Assembly: GCF_051650185.1 (NCBI RefSeq)
Contig: NZ_JBOFIN010000108.1
Location: 1 to 64,000, forward strand
DNA: 64,000 nucleotides
Source of the DNA: Scandinavium sp051650185
GTDB lineage: Bacteria > Pseudomonadota > Gammaproteobacteria > Enterobacterales > Enterobacteriaceae
Direction: 5' to 3'
This document shows, one piece after another, positions 15,796-24,463 of this stretch (position 1 is the first letter of the stretch; each line of letters begins with the position of its first letter). Both the position numbers and the translations under genes were made by a program. The notes beneath the pieces were generated by a model. That model did no database searches, was not told where the DNA came from, and saw only the letters and a list, made by a program, of their open reading frames with translations.

Positions 15796-16470
15796 TCATT
15801 TTCTTTTTGCAGCAGCCCTTCTCGCTTCCTGTCTTGCAAGGAAGTCGTCAGTCACTGCGTTATACTCGTCTTTCGTGAAACCTTTCTGCTCAGGGTATTT
15901 CTGTGAGAGCAAAAGGATAAATTCAGTCATGGTTAGCTGGCTGGCCTCATCACGACTCATCTCAAAGTGGCTGCGGGCCGCGCTGATATACTCAAACGCC
16001 CTGAACTCTGAGGTGGTTTCGTTCGACTCGTGTCGCTGTAGTCTCCTGACTTTTGCTTTACCGATGACGCCGTGCTGCATCAGACTTTGCGCAAAGAGGA
16101 TGATGTCAGCTCGTGGCATCAGGCCGGGCCGATAAACAACGCAGTGTTTCCACCCCTTCCACTCCCCAATGATCGGCGTGAGGTCGTCTTCACAGCAGGA
16201 CTGAAGGACATGCATCGCCTTCGAGAGCAGTCTCTCTGCCACCCTGTTCATGGATGCGGTGAGCCAGGCTGATAACTTATCTGGCGCAGCCGAGCAAAGC
16301 TCAATTAACTCCTGCGCCTCGCCGCCGTGAATATCTGCGTATATTTGAACAATTTCTGTAGGCGATCCGATGCGGTTCATGGCCTCAAACGACGGACGCA
16401 ACAGGTAGTCACGACCACCTTCAGCGCTATTGCTCAGGCCAATTTCGCCTATCTCAAGTAATGGGGTCAT
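15796..16470 (-). CDS. Tail assembly chaperone (DUF6246-like)
   Basis: 224 aa, directly upstream of the tape measure, where siphoviruses encode the chaperone that coats it before tail-tube assembly. The start LLEIGEIGLSN fits the DUF6246 family as I remember it. Lambda makes two forms here by frameshifting; I see a single long frame and no clear slippery site, so one product is most likely. Function is assigned from position. Confidence 0.7.
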   Translation of the reverse strand: MTPLLEIGEIGLSNSAEGGRDYLLRPSFEAMNRIGSPTEIVQIYADIHGGEAQELIELCSAAPDKLSAWLTASMNRVAERLLSKAMHVLQSCCEDDLTPIIGEWKGWKHCVVYRPGLMPRADIILFAQSLMQHGVIGKAKVRRLQRHESNETTSEFRAFEYISAARSHFEMSRDEASQLTMTEFILLLSQKYPEQKGFTKDEYNAVTDDFLARQEARRAAAKRK

Positions 16471-16530
16471 CTGGAATACCGGTTAACAGACATTATCAAG
16501 GGCAGCCACGGCCACCCTTTGGAATAGCCG

Positions 16531-17289
16531 TTAGCTGACGGTTACGACACACGCAGAGGATGTCACGGTAGCAGGCGTACCTGCCGAATCGGTTACCACG
16601 CAGGTATACGACCCAGCATCGCCAGAGACAGCACTGGCTTTGTTGAATGTTGCTGTCGTCTGACCAGAAACCGTAGTGGAGTCTTTTTTCCAGACGTAGG
16701 TATATGGAGTTGTGCCACCCTCTACCGCAACAGTCATATTGAGCGCAGCCCCGACCGCTACAGATTTGGTTGGCGGCAGATCGGTAGAGAATGACAACTG
16801 GGCATCAAGGTTTTCGACAATGACAGTAGTGCCATCAGAGACTTTAAACTCGACGCTGAACGTGATGATGTCATTACTACCGCCGTCGGCAGGTGTCAGG
16901 CTGGTGATCACCATGTAGCCAGAGAACTCAATTGGTCCAATGGCGATACGAGCCCACAGATTCGGCTGGCGCTTAGCGTTAATCTCATCAGTGAAATACT
17001 TCACCAAGTTTCCGTAGCCGAACTGATCGAGCTTGTCGTGTTTGCGCACCTCACCTTCGAAGCTGATGGTACCGTCGGCATTGGTGATGATGTTCTCCAC
17101 CCAGCCAGCAGTATCATCAGCGTCGCTGGTCACTGAGTTTGGCGAGAAATCCAGACCTTTACTGGTACCAGCACCAAGCGCCTTCCATTCGTCTTCCGCC
17201 GGGCGAACGTCAGAACACCCCATAGCCAGTTCCAGCACTGTTGCAGAGCCGAAGACGCGTTCGTTTGAATTAGGGCAATTAGCTGCCAT
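16531..17289 (-). CDS. Major tail tube protein with C-terminal Ig-like domain
   Basis: 252 aa from the ATG at 17289, which has AGAGGT eight bases upstream; the frame is open further 5' but that part lies across a terminator and is not credible. Residues 1-165 form the tube domain. Residues 170-252 are an Ig-like domain (PYTYVWKKDSTTVSG, then AGSYTCVVTD with its cysteine), like the dispensable surface domain of lambda gpV, which may bind weakly to cell surfaces. A terminator lies just upstream. Confidence 0.88.
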   Translation of the reverse strand: MAANCPNSNERVFGSATVLELAMGCSDVRPAEDEWKALGAGTSKGLDFSPNSVTSDADDTAGWVENIITNADGTISFEGEVRKHDKLDQFGYGNLVKYFTDEINAKRQPNLWARIAIGPIEFSGYMVITSLTPADGGSNDIITFSVEFKVSDGTTVIVENLDAQLSFSTDLPPTKSVAVGAALNMTVAVEGGTTPYTYVWKKDSTTVSGQTTATFNKASAVSGDAGSYTCVVTDSAGTPATVTSSACVVTVS

Positions 17290-17308
17290 CGTTGACCTCT
17301 TTTGTGTA

Positions 17309-17335
17309 TAAAAAAGGCCGCCAGATGGCGACCTT
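17309..17335 (-). terminator. Terminator upstream of the major tail gene
   Basis: Minus strand: GGTCGCC-ATCT-GGCGGCC then TTTTTT. It separates the connector genes from the major tail gene and may adjust relative output, with Q-modified polymerase reading through. Confidence 0.8.
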
Positions 17336-17353
17336 GTGTTGGTTATTTGAGGG

Positions 17354-17737
17354 TTAATCCCCGTAGATGCATGCAAACTGCAATCGGAAGACCATTCGGC
17401 CCTCTTCGGTTTGTACCGGTGGCGGGATTGCTCCCATGTTTTCAATTTTGCCCACGCACTCATCGGCATGAGGATTTGCCTGGACATAGTCGACGATTGC
17501 CTGAGTTGCCAGCGCCATGTCCTGCACCTTGTTCTTCGCACCGATCACATCGACAAGCACATAATTGTCATTGCCGAGGTCGTTACGAATTGCGGTGCCG
17601 CCGTTTGGCCTGAACACCATGAATGCTTTCGTCAGGTCGCCAGGGTCATTGAACGCCAGTAACTGGACGATAAAGCCAGTCGTCAGACCGGCATCGCCAA
17701 ACATGTTCCTGACACGCTGGTACATTGGAGGGTTCAT
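17354..17737 (-). CDS. Tail terminator protein (gpU-like)
   Basis: 127 aa, placed between the HK97 gp10-like protein and the major tail protein, the usual slot of the terminator that caps the tail tube and joins it to the head. The sequence is alpha/beta with a conserved-looking GxxxNDLGNDNYVLVDV core. Its ATG overlaps the stop upstream by 4 bp. The family is assigned mainly by position. Confidence 0.7.
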   Translation of the reverse strand: MNPPMYQRVRNMFGDAGLTTGFIVQLLAFNDPGDLTKAFMVFRPNGGTAIRNDLGNDNYVLVDVIGAKNKVQDMALATQAIVDYVQANPHADECVGKIENMGAIPPPVQTEEGRMVFRLQFACIYGD

Positions 17738-18102
17738 AGCGACAGTTCCTTAGCCACTGCGGCATCAATTTGGCGCTTGGTATCTTCGAAACCTTTCGTG
17801 AGGAACTCTTTCTGCGCTGTAGCTCGCCGGAAGGTTTGCGGAACGTTGGGGTCGTGAACGAAAATAGCGTAATTCGCTGTATAACCCACGCGCCCGGTGA
17901 CTCTCGTCCCGTTAACTTCGATTTCTCGGTACTGGCTGTTGATGAGGGTTGATGTGTCGATAGGGGTATAAAGCGCAGCCTGGGACCCGCCGATGATTAA
18001 CGCTGACTGAAGCGCCCGGACAACTTTCCGCCCCTGAACATCGTCGATTAGCCGATTCAAGTTGGCCTTCGCCTCACGAATGCCGCGAACTTTTACAGCC
18101 AT
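17734..18102 (-). CDS. HK97 gp10-like head-tail joining protein
   Basis: 122 aa. Features of the HK97 gp10 family are a helical N-terminus (GIREAKANLNRLIDDVQGRK), the motif TPIDTSTLINSQY and the HDPNVPQTFRRATAQKEFLTKGFED C-terminal part. These proteins join head and tail. It follows the 116-aa gene by two bases and overlaps the tail terminator gene. Confidence 0.8.
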   Translation of the reverse strand: MAVKVRGIREAKANLNRLIDDVQGRKVVRALQSALIIGGSQAALYTPIDTSTLINSQYREIEVNGTRVTGRVGYTANYAIFVHDPNVPQTFRRATAQKEFLTKGFEDTKRQIDAAVAKELSL

Positions 18103-18104
18103 GG

Positions 18105-18455
18105 CTAAACACCTGTCAAAATTGCATAGTCATCCGCCAGGCGTTCGAACGTATCAGCGTAACGGACAACCTGTCGCACCTCGTCGGCACCAGCCACAAC
18201 CGGATCGGCTTCGGTCGATATGCCAATCAGCAAGTAATCGCCAGTGTCCGCCAGCGCAAACTCGGTCCAAATAGTGTTTTTCACGATAATTTCAGAGCCC
18301 AGGCTGGCTAACTTCTTGCTGAGCCCGCCCTCGTAATCACAGAGGATTTGCTCAGGCTCGGCATAACCCAGCGGGTCGCCGTATTCGTCATTTCCCTCCA
18401 GCTTGCGCCAGATAGTCGCTGCGGCTGTATAACTCCACGAAGCAATGCTCGACAT
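18105..18455 (-). CDS. Head-tail connector protein, 116 aa
   Basis: The start is taken at 18455, where the ATG overlaps the TGA of the small gene upstream (TGATG); longer versions would run through that gene. The product begins MSSIASWSYTAAATIWRK and is mixed alpha/beta, similar in size and position to head-closure or stopper proteins. No specific motif decides between those roles. Confidence 0.65.
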   Translation of the reverse strand: MSSIASWSYTAAATIWRKLEGNDEYGDPLGYAEPEQILCDYEGGLSKKLASLGSEIIVKNTIWTEFALADTGDYLLIGISTEADPVVAGADEVRQVVRYADTFERLADDYAILTGV

Positions 18456-18628
18456 CAGCCCTCCTTCCAGCGCAGCACCTTCGCGCCAGTCGCCCGGATG
18501 CGCGGGCAGTTGATGAACCACTCGCCGTCAGATTTCACGTAGCCGGTAGTCTCCCGCTCGGTGTCGGTCATCACCCAGACGCGGGTGAATGAGCGAGGCA
18601 GCCGGACGCTAACAGATGTCCAATTCAT
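18455..18628 (-). CDS. DUF551-like small protein, 57 aa
   Basis: A short gene tied to both neighbours by overlaps (ATGA at its start, TGATG at its end). The protein opens MNWTSVSVRLPRSFTRVWVM and closes GAKVLRWKEG, fitting DUF551, a small phage family with a WxSVxxRLP start and a final tryptophan strand. It is normally found in early regions, so its place among head-tail joining genes is unusual. Function unknown. Confidence 0.7.
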   Translation of the reverse strand: MNWTSVSVRLPRSFTRVWVMTDTERETTGYVKSDGEWFINCPRIRATGAKVLRWKEG

Positions 18629-19029
18629 GATTTATTCCCGCACATACAGCCACCTTTTCCGATCCAGATACCTGCAAATGCTGGCGCGGCGGTAGGGTCG
18701 GCAGGAATCAGGTCAGCAGCGCAGTCGTACTTATCCAGACCGCGCAACATGTTCACTGAAGCTTTCCAGCGATCATCAAACGATTGATATCTGAACGAGC
18801 GAGACGCGCCGCTTGGTGCGGATTGACTGGAGATGTACTTATCACCCTGACCGAGTCCCATAATCGCTATCAGGTAGAGCTGAATCAGCAGCGCCGTTGA
18901 TGCCGGATAGTGCGCATCGAGGCATTCTTGAATGCTGTTCGCCTGGTCGACGAGAGCCTGAAGAACAAAATCGGGAATGGTAATTCCCTGGCTCTCCAGA
19001 TACTCCTTTGCCTGTTCGAGAGTTACCAT
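18625..19029 (-). CDS. Head-tail connector (adaptor) protein, 134 aa
   Basis: A well-placed GGAGTCGATA precedes the ATG. The first 60 residues are helical (TLEQAKEYLESQGITIPDFV), like the adaptor proteins that bind the portal in siphoviruses. SSQSAPSGASRSF near residue 67 is a motif I recall from this phage family. The C-terminus ends in a cysteine pair (GGCMCGNKS). It is the first gene after a double terminator. Confidence 0.7.
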   Translation of the reverse strand: MVTLEQAKEYLESQGITIPDFVLQALVDQANSIQECLDAHYPASTALLIQLYLIAIMGLGQGDKYISSQSAPSGASRSFRYQSFDDRWKASVNMLRGLDKYDCAADLIPADPTAAPAFAGIWIGKGGCMCGNKS

Positions 19030-19045
19030 TATCGACTCCGTGAAA

Positions 19046-19090
19046 TACCCCGCCGGAGCGGGGCATAAAAAAACCGCCTCAGCGGCGGCT
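19046..19090 (-). terminator. Two hairpins downstream of the HeH protein gene
   Basis: Minus strand: GCCGCC-GCTGA-GGCGGT followed by TTTTTTT, then a second stem GCCCCGC-TCC-GGCGGGGT. The first is a canonical terminator and the second may be a back-up. They separate the capsid genes from the connector genes. Confidence 0.8.
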
Positions 19091-19091
19091 G

Positions 19092-19385
19092 TTATTCAGC
19101 AGGGAAAAGCTTTTCGAGCTCACCGTCAGGCAACAACTCACTGAGTTTTTCAGCGCCCAGGTTGCCTTTGAACTCGATGCCCAGTTCAGTCAGACGAGCC
19201 TGGATAACCTCTTTGCGAGATTTCTCACCGGTACCGGCATCAGGCGTCGACGGGGTAAGTTCTCCGCCTGCCTCACCATTAATGAGACGGACGTTAGACT
19301 TCAGCGCCGGGTGCAGTTCTTTCAACTCCACCACATCGCCAACCTTCACGCCGAACCAAGCGCGCACTACTTCGTATTTAGCCAT
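19092..19385 (-). CDS. HeH/LEM-domain head-associated protein, 97 aa
   Basis: Residues 55-90 (SRKEVIQARLTELGIEF, then NLGAEKLSELL) fit the short helix-extended-helix (HeH/LEM) domain. The N-terminus is beta-rich. It follows the major capsid gene by 9 bp with AAGGGGAAACC before the ATG. Similar phage proteins follow capsid genes; the role is unknown, possibly DNA or protein contact inside the head. Confidence 0.75.
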   Translation of the reverse strand: MAKYEVVRAWFGVKVGDVVELKELHPALKSNVRLINGEAGGELTPSTPDAGTGEKSRKEVIQARLTELGIEFKGNLGAEKLSELLPDGELEKLFPAE

Positions 19386-19394
19386 GGTTTCCCC

Positions 19395-20471
19395 TTAATC
19401 CAGGTCAGCACCGTATAGAACACCAGACAGCCCCTGATCGTCTGCGGTGATTTGCAGACCTTCAGCGGACATAATCTGGAAGTTGTAGTTAACGTTAGGC
19501 AGTGGGCGCGGCAGTGGAACAACACCGACAGCCATGCCTACCAGAGGAGAGATCACGTCACGGCGACGAACGTACGCGATGAACTCGTTACCTGTCAGGG
19601 CAAAGCTCATGCGGATTTCTTTCACCGGTGCGAAAGGAAGAACCGCCTGCAGAACGGTGCCACTTACAACTCCGTTCACCACATATGGCTGAGCCAGGTT
19701 TGCCCAGATTTCTGGAGATACCCACATCACATCGTATGCGGCTACCTTGTTAGCACGCGCGGCGGTACCGAATGCACCCTTACCAAAGAACGCAAACAGC
19801 GCCGCAGTATCTGCAGTTGTTAGATCGATATTCGCGCCGCCGGCGCCAGATCCGAGGTTAATCTTCTTAGTGTGGCGATGATTCTTGATGCCTTGGGCCG
19901 GGTAAGACTGAACTTGGATTTTAGAATCGCCGTTCAGGTAGTAGTTAACGCGCTTTTGGTTGAACTTGCGCATCTTCGCCATCTGCGAGTCAAGCACCAG
20001 ATCGATCCCCACAGAGCTCATGCCAGCCGCATGGCGCCAGTTAACGCCGTAACCGGCAGTAAATACCGGAATCGGGTCGCCGTCGCTGGCGTACTCTGTA
20101 TGGTCGAAGGAAAACGGCGCCTGACCATCGATGCTTACTGATACGTCGTCGGCGATGTCACCAATCACGTTATACAGCTTGGCGGTTTTACCGACCGGCA
20201 GCACCGTCTGAACGCCGATCAAGTCGTTCACGATTTCCATTCCGACTTCCTGATCGCGCAACTGCAGTACCTGACGGTCAATCTCAGCCCAGAAGTCGCG
20301 GGAAAAACCACCCACGGAGTTACAGGCCAGCATGTCAGGCGTCATGATTGCGCGGTTAGCGGCAATAATGGAATCGTTCTGGAGGTTCCACATGTCGCGG
20401 TTTGCCCACAATTCGTTCCAGTGGCCGCCGAGGCGGGAGTTTGCCGCCAGAGTATCTTTAGAGAAATACAT
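19395..20471 (-). CDS. Major capsid protein
   Basis: 358 aa, the right length and place for an HK97-fold capsid protein, after scaffold and decoration genes. It resembles a siphovirus capsid family with the N-terminal FSKDTLAANSRLGGHWNELW and a conserved YLNGD loop near residue 180. It assembles with the portal into the procapsid. No cleaved propeptide is obvious. I recognise it by context and general pattern, not by a single motif. Confidence 0.85.
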   Translation of the reverse strand: MYFSKDTLAANSRLGGHWNELWANRDMWNLQNDSIIAANRAIMTPDMLACNSVGGFSRDFWAEIDRQVLQLRDQEVGMEIVNDLIGVQTVLPVGKTAKLYNVIGDIADDVSVSIDGQAPFSFDHTEYASDGDPIPVFTAGYGVNWRHAAGMSSVGIDLVLDSQMAKMRKFNQKRVNYYLNGDSKIQVQSYPAQGIKNHRHTKKINLGSGAGGANIDLTTADTAALFAFFGKGAFGTAARANKVAAYDVMWVSPEIWANLAQPYVVNGVVSGTVLQAVLPFAPVKEIRMSFALTGNEFIAYVRRRDVISPLVGMAVGVVPLPRPLPNVNYNFQIMSAEGLQITADDQGLSGVLYGADLD

Positions 20472-20488
20472 GTGCGTTTATCCTTTTG

Positions 20489-20938
20489 TTACGCGCCAGC
20501 GGCGGCGACAGTGCCAACGCGCATACGCACGCGAATGAAGTCAGTATCGCTACCGCTAATGGTAAATTCGTCCTGGCTGTAGCCGATAACTGAATCTGTG
20601 TCGTCAGTTGCAGGAAGGAACCCACCATTTGGCGCCAGCTTGATAGGGGTGTCTTTTTTGTATGTGCCAACACCACAAAGCAGCGCCAACTCGCGCCCCT
20701 CTTCTACATAGTTACCAACGCCAGAGTCGCCGGCTGGCACCTTGTCCATGATTCCGAGCCCCTGGTGATAAGCGCAATCCAGAATATAGATGCGGCCAGA
20801 TAATGCAGTGGCAGGAGTGAAATGATCATTACTGTCAATGACTACCGCTGTGCCCGGACGGGCTTCCATAGCCATGGTTCGTGTTTCGGTCTTGTACAGA
20901 GACTGACCGTCGATATTAACGCGACGATAACGTGGCAT
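20489..20938 (-). CDS. Capsid decoration (cement) protein
   Basis: 149 aa, beta-rich and glycine-rich (GYSQDEFTISGSDTDFIRVRM at the end), located between scaffold and capsid genes. That is where DUF2190-type cement proteins lie in related phages; they bind the mature shell and stabilise it. No signal peptide or enzyme motif is present. The call rests on position and composition. Confidence 0.65.
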   Translation of the reverse strand: MPRYRRVNIDGQSLYKTETRTMAMEARPGTAVVIDSNDHFTPATALSGRIYILDCAYHQGLGIMDKVPAGDSGVGNYVEEGRELALLCGVGTYKKDTPIKLAPNGGFLPATDDTDSVIGYSQDEFTISGSDTDFIRVRMRVGTVAAAGA

Positions 20939-20949
20939 TTTTCGACTCC

Positions 20950-21294
20950 TTAGTTGAAGTATTCGGTTGCAGACGGCGCGCCGGTTTCTTTTTGTTGCTG
21001 TGCATTATTGGTGCCCAGAGGCGCAGCTTCGCCCAGTGATTTGTACATAGCGTCCAGAGGTTCGCCTGAAAGTGCGTTAGCCACGATATCTCCATGGACC
21101 TTCGAAACTGCTTCGCGTTTTGCCTTCTCTTCTGCGCGTGAGTTGGCAGTCAGTGTTTCAGTAAGTTTGTCCTGGTTTGCTTGCAGACCGGTGATCGCAT
21201 CCTTAATAGGATTCAGGGCATCGGCGAAGTTAGCGGCCAGGCCTTTACCGATTTCGCTGATCAACTCTTGTTTCTCTTCAGTGGTTAAAGGCAT
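20950..21294 (-). CDS. Internal-start scaffold protein, 114 aa (predicted)
   Basis: Within the protease gene, an in-frame ATG at 21294 (MPLTTEEKQEL) is preceded by GGAGGGCGAC, a near-perfect ribosome binding site at the right distance. It begins exactly at the helical scaffold domain. Lambda makes Nu3 scaffold from an internal start in gene C in the same way. The site is seen; use of it is inferred. Confidence 0.6.
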   Translation of the reverse strand: MPLTTEEKQELISEIGKGLAANFADALNPIKDAITGLQANQDKLTETLTANSRAEEKAKREAVSKVHGDIVANALSGEPLDAMYKSLGEAAPLGTNNAQQQKETGAPSATEYFN

Positions 21295-22215
21295 GTCGCC
21301 CTCCGTTTTGTGGTTTGTTGCAGGGTATTCCTGCGTGGTGAAAAAAGATCTGAATTTATTGGCGGCGATGGCTACCCAGGATTCTTGCCGTGCGACGGAG
21401 GTGCCATTATCGTCAAAGGTGATATTTCCACCTTCAGACTTGTAGCCGTATACCTCAGCAATACCACCGTTACGAATGATTACCGCTTGCGAGTCGGTGA
21501 AGTCAGCGATCCATGCATATTCATCCTGTCCTGTTGCAAACTTCGCTTTGGCTGCGCGGTCGAGACGCTGCTCGCGCTCCCGGTAGGATTCACCCACCAG
21601 CGCGCCGGAGTTCGCCTTAAGCGGCTGCGCCAGATCAGCGTTAACCATCAGGCCAACTCCCTGTTCCGGAGTAGCAGCTCCAACCTCGTGCAGGAGGATC
21701 GCGTCGTGGTCCATGCCGTGGATATCCGCTACCCACTCAGCTCCGGTAGCGCGTTGTTGCTCGTTCGGCTCAAGCTGGTCGAGGAATGCGGCCACGCTGG
21801 TATGAATCGGTGGAACGTCTTCACCGCGCTCAATGGCAGCGACACGTTCAAGCAGTTCTTTACCGCCTTCTGACTCACTGGCGCGGGCCACATCAACCCA
21901 CTTTTCGAGGTAAATGCGATTACCGGACTTCTTAACGTTGCGGTTCCATGCGCCGATATGGCCTGCGTTAATCCCCTCAGGGGAGAATGCAGACACGAAC
22001 TGACCGTTCACCTGAGGATGACCCAGCGGTGCCAGGGTGCCTTCCAGACCCTGATAGTGAGCATCGATTTGCTCTTGTGTGTACAGCCCGCCATTCATGA
22101 CGACGTTCGCCGGAAGTGTGTAACTCGGCAGAACCAGATGCTCGCGCCCGTTGTATGTTTCGCGCCGGATAGACTGGCTGTTCACCTTCGTGGTGATATT
22201 GACCTGCATAGGCAT
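20950..22215 (-). CDS. DUF2213 capsid assembly protease with scaffold tail
   Basis: 421 aa. Residues 1-215 match the DUF2213 type of prohead maturation protein, with LAPLGHPQVNGQ, PPIHTSVAAFL and HDAILLHEVGAATPEQGVG. A linker leads to residues 310-421, a charged helical domain (TTEEKQELISEIGKG, then QANQDKLTETL) that looks like a scaffold. The layout matches the lambda C/Nu3 and other protease-scaffold fusions. An internal start for the scaffold part is listed separately. Confidence 0.75.
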   Translation of the reverse strand: MPMQVNITTKVNSQSIRRETYNGREHLVLPSYTLPANVVMNGGLYTQEQIDAHYQGLEGTLAPLGHPQVNGQFVSAFSPEGINAGHIGAWNRNVKKSGNRIYLEKWVDVARASESEGGKELLERVAAIERGEDVPPIHTSVAAFLDQLEPNEQQRATGAEWVADIHGMDHDAILLHEVGAATPEQGVGLMVNADLAQPLKANSGALVGESYREREQRLDRAAKAKFATGQDEYAWIADFTDSQAVIIRNGGIAEVYGYKSEGGNITFDDNGTSVARQESWVAIAANKFRSFFTTQEYPATNHKTEGDMPLTTEEKQELISEIGKGLAANFADALNPIKDAITGLQANQDKLTETLTANSRAEEKAKREAVSKVHGDIVANALSGEPLDAMYKSLGEAAPLGTNNAQQQKETGAPSATEYFN

Positions 22216-22217
22216 AG

Positions 22218-23144
22218 TTATTTCTCCGCCCAGGCGTAACCGCGCGCCTGCATCGATTTATATTCCTGTTTGAGTTTCGTGATGGTGTCCGGGTATTCCG
22301 GATTACCATCCGCATCCACCAGCACCGACTGCTGGCTGCATTTGCAGTTGATGGAGTTGCCATCCTTGCTGTACCAGTCACGGACCTCTTCATTGGTGTA
22401 GAGGTGGGCATGGCGCACTGCGTGGGTATTTCGGGTTGTCGGTGACAGAGCCGAGATGTGAACCAGAAGCGTTTTGAGTCCGTAAAGGTCATTCGCCTCC
22501 TGGTCTTCATCCCACTTCGCCCGGCGCAGCGCGGTAGTCACTTCAGTGCGTGCTATCCGGTTCGCCCTGCGCTTCTCGATGCCGGTCTGCTCTGTCAGGC
22601 TGCGCGCAATATCCAGCGGATTAAGCCCGCGCCCCACGCCATCAGTCAGCACGCGCGCCATATCTCGCTTAACGTCAGCAGTCAGCCCCTTCATTTCCTC
22701 AAACACACGGGCATGCACCAGCGCCATTCGTTGCTGGTACGGGTCGCTTGCGAGGATGGACGCCAGCGATTCACGCCCGGCTGCGTACACCGGGGATTGC
22801 TGGCTAAGGTTGTAGAACGACTGCCCGGTCCCCTTCTCCGAAGCCAGATCGATGTACTCGTAAAACCACAGGTCGTAGTCGCCACCTTCAAGCAGCACCT
22901 GATCCACCAGGTAACTGGCATCGCTCAGGATGATGGAGAGTAGCGCGGGGTTTAGCTGGTATTCGTATCTGGCGTTTACTGCGAGTGATGAGGGTATTTT
23001 TTCGAGTGATGATTTGTACGCTTTGCCAATCTTATTCATCCGCCTGGCAAAATCTTTTATTGCGCGGCGTTCCAGCGCATCGGCTCCGGTCGGGTCCTGA
23101 TAGTTACGCGGCAGAATCGGCGGCTTCGTCTTCTTCGTCGCCAT
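22218..23144 (-). CDS. Head morphogenesis protein (SPP1 gp7/Mu F type)
   Basis: 308 aa. The C-terminal half has the minor-head domain: ANRIARTEVTTALRRAKW near residue 195, HAVRHAHLY near 242 and INCKCSQQ near 268. These proteins associate with the portal and are packaged in small numbers. The 5' end overlaps the portal gene by 41 bp, and the stop lies 3 bp before the next gene. Confidence 0.85.
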   Translation of the reverse strand: MATKKTKPPILPRNYQDPTGADALERRAIKDFARRMNKIGKAYKSSLEKIPSSLAVNARYEYQLNPALLSIILSDASYLVDQVLLEGGDYDLWFYEYIDLASEKGTGQSFYNLSQQSPVYAAGRESLASILASDPYQQRMALVHARVFEEMKGLTADVKRDMARVLTDGVGRGLNPLDIARSLTEQTGIEKRRANRIARTEVTTALRRAKWDEDQEANDLYGLKTLLVHISALSPTTRNTHAVRHAHLYTNEEVRDWYSKDGNSINCKCSQQSVLVDADGNPEYPDTITKLKQEYKSMQARGYAWAEK

Positions 23145-24453
23145 CCTCTTCTCCTAACGGGAATTCATCATCGTTTTCATAACCGGCTGCTGTGCGAATT
23201 TCTTCACGGCTGAATGCCGGGGTGTCACCGCCGCCCAGCATGGTCTGGTTAATCTCGCCCATGGTCTTAGCGTTGGTTAGCTTTTCAGTATCGGTCTGCT
23301 CGTTCAGGTCATCCCAGATAACAGCCTTCTGGCTGACTGAGTCGATGATCTGCAGGTCGATAAGCTTGTCGCAGAAGTCCTCTATTTCGAAAGAGAGGTC
23401 CACACGTCGCGACTGGCAACGTGCATTCATGTACTTCTGGTCTTCGGTACTGGATCGCTCGGCCTGCTGATTACCAACCAGAATGCGCGTCGGGATATCA
23501 ACTCCGGCGGCAGCGGTTTGCAGGTTGACGTTATAGGTCGCTGACGGATCAGCTACAGCAGTCACCAGCGGTGTGACCGTAGCCCCTTGGGTCGTCATCA
23601 GAACATCGTTACCACGGTTCATTTCCCCGGCAACTTCGTTAAACTTATCCTGCAACTCGTCAATGCTCACGCCATAAAGGGACGCGAGATTGTTGAAGTC
23701 GATTTCCTTCTCAAAGTTGACATTGAGCTGCCGCGCGGCGTTCTTCAGGAATGACTCACCAGACCCGCCCTCTACCTTCTCCAGACTCACAAAGGCGTTA
23801 TATGCTGGATCCAAAAAGCCGATAGCATCATCAGAGTAATCACCAAGGATGAAAACGCGATCTGGGTGGATATTGACGCGGCGACTTGAACCATTCGGCA
23901 ACCGTTCGGCGTACTGCCACATCTTCGGTTGCCCGTACTTCTTCGAGTTCAGGCCAGTGTCCCACTCGCTCACCGTGAGCGATCCGGCCCACGCCACAGA
24001 TATTTTCTGAAGACCTCGCCCTTTGGTAACCGGAAGGTTCCAGTCTTTTTCATCGCGGACGTGCAGAAGGATGCCTGCATAACGACCGACAAGGCGACGG
24101 CGATCCGCCTCGGCAAATGAGCGCCAGAACCGGTTGTTGAATACCTGCTTTGACTTGTTTTCCCAGGCGGTTTCGTTTTCGCTCTCGTCGGCATCATCAC
24201 CCTCGATGATTTCCGGGTTCGTCTGCCAGCACTTGCCCACCAGCTTCTCAACTGCTCCGTGGGCAATACCGCCGCGTCGATACAGGGCGTAGAGGTTTTC
24301 GTAGGTGACCTGCTCAGGGAAGCCATACTCGCACCATGCGGAATGGCGCTTATTGTCCAGCCCCATCGTAGGTGCCATCAGCCCCATACGGGCGCGCGCC
24401 ATCCGCGCATCGTTCAACGCATGGTTGACGGCGAGAGTTAATTTGTCAGTCAT
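23104..24453 (-). CDS. Portal protein (DUF1073 type)
   Basis: 449 aa from the ATG at 24453 (MTDKLTLAVNHALN); a longer frame exists upstream but would overlap the 49-aa gene. Features of this portal group are ENLYALYRRGGIAHGAVEKLVGKCW near the N-terminus, the ERSSTEDQKYMN segment near 350 and an acidic C-terminus. It forms the dodecameric channel at the capsid vertex through which TerL pumps DNA. Some databases also label PF06381 proteins anti-CBASS Acb1 family; context here supports a portal. Confidence 0.85.
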   Translation of the reverse strand: MTDKLTLAVNHALNDARMARARMGLMAPTMGLDNKRHSAWCEYGFPEQVTYENLYALYRRGGIAHGAVEKLVGKCWQTNPEIIEGDDADESENETAWENKSKQVFNNRFWRSFAEADRRRLVGRYAGILLHVRDEKDWNLPVTKGRGLQKISVAWAGSLTVSEWDTGLNSKKYGQPKMWQYAERLPNGSSRRVNIHPDRVFILGDYSDDAIGFLDPAYNAFVSLEKVEGGSGESFLKNAARQLNVNFEKEIDFNNLASLYGVSIDELQDKFNEVAGEMNRGNDVLMTTQGATVTPLVTAVADPSATYNVNLQTAAAGVDIPTRILVGNQQAERSSTEDQKYMNARCQSRRVDLSFEIEDFCDKLIDLQIIDSVSQKAVIWDDLNEQTDTEKLTNAKTMGEINQTMLGGGDTPAFSREEIRTAAGYENDDEFPLGEEDGDEEDEAADSAA

Positions 24454-24463
24454 GGTTTGTCCG

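Noticed and set aside
17290..17541. 5' extension of the major tail gene
   Set aside because: It crosses a strong terminator and overlaps the tail terminator gene; the ATG at 17289 has a good ribosome site.
23104..24453. Anti-CBASS protein label for the DUF1073 gene
   Set aside because: Position between terminase and head morphogenesis genes and the length fit a portal; no independent sign of a nuclease domain was seen.
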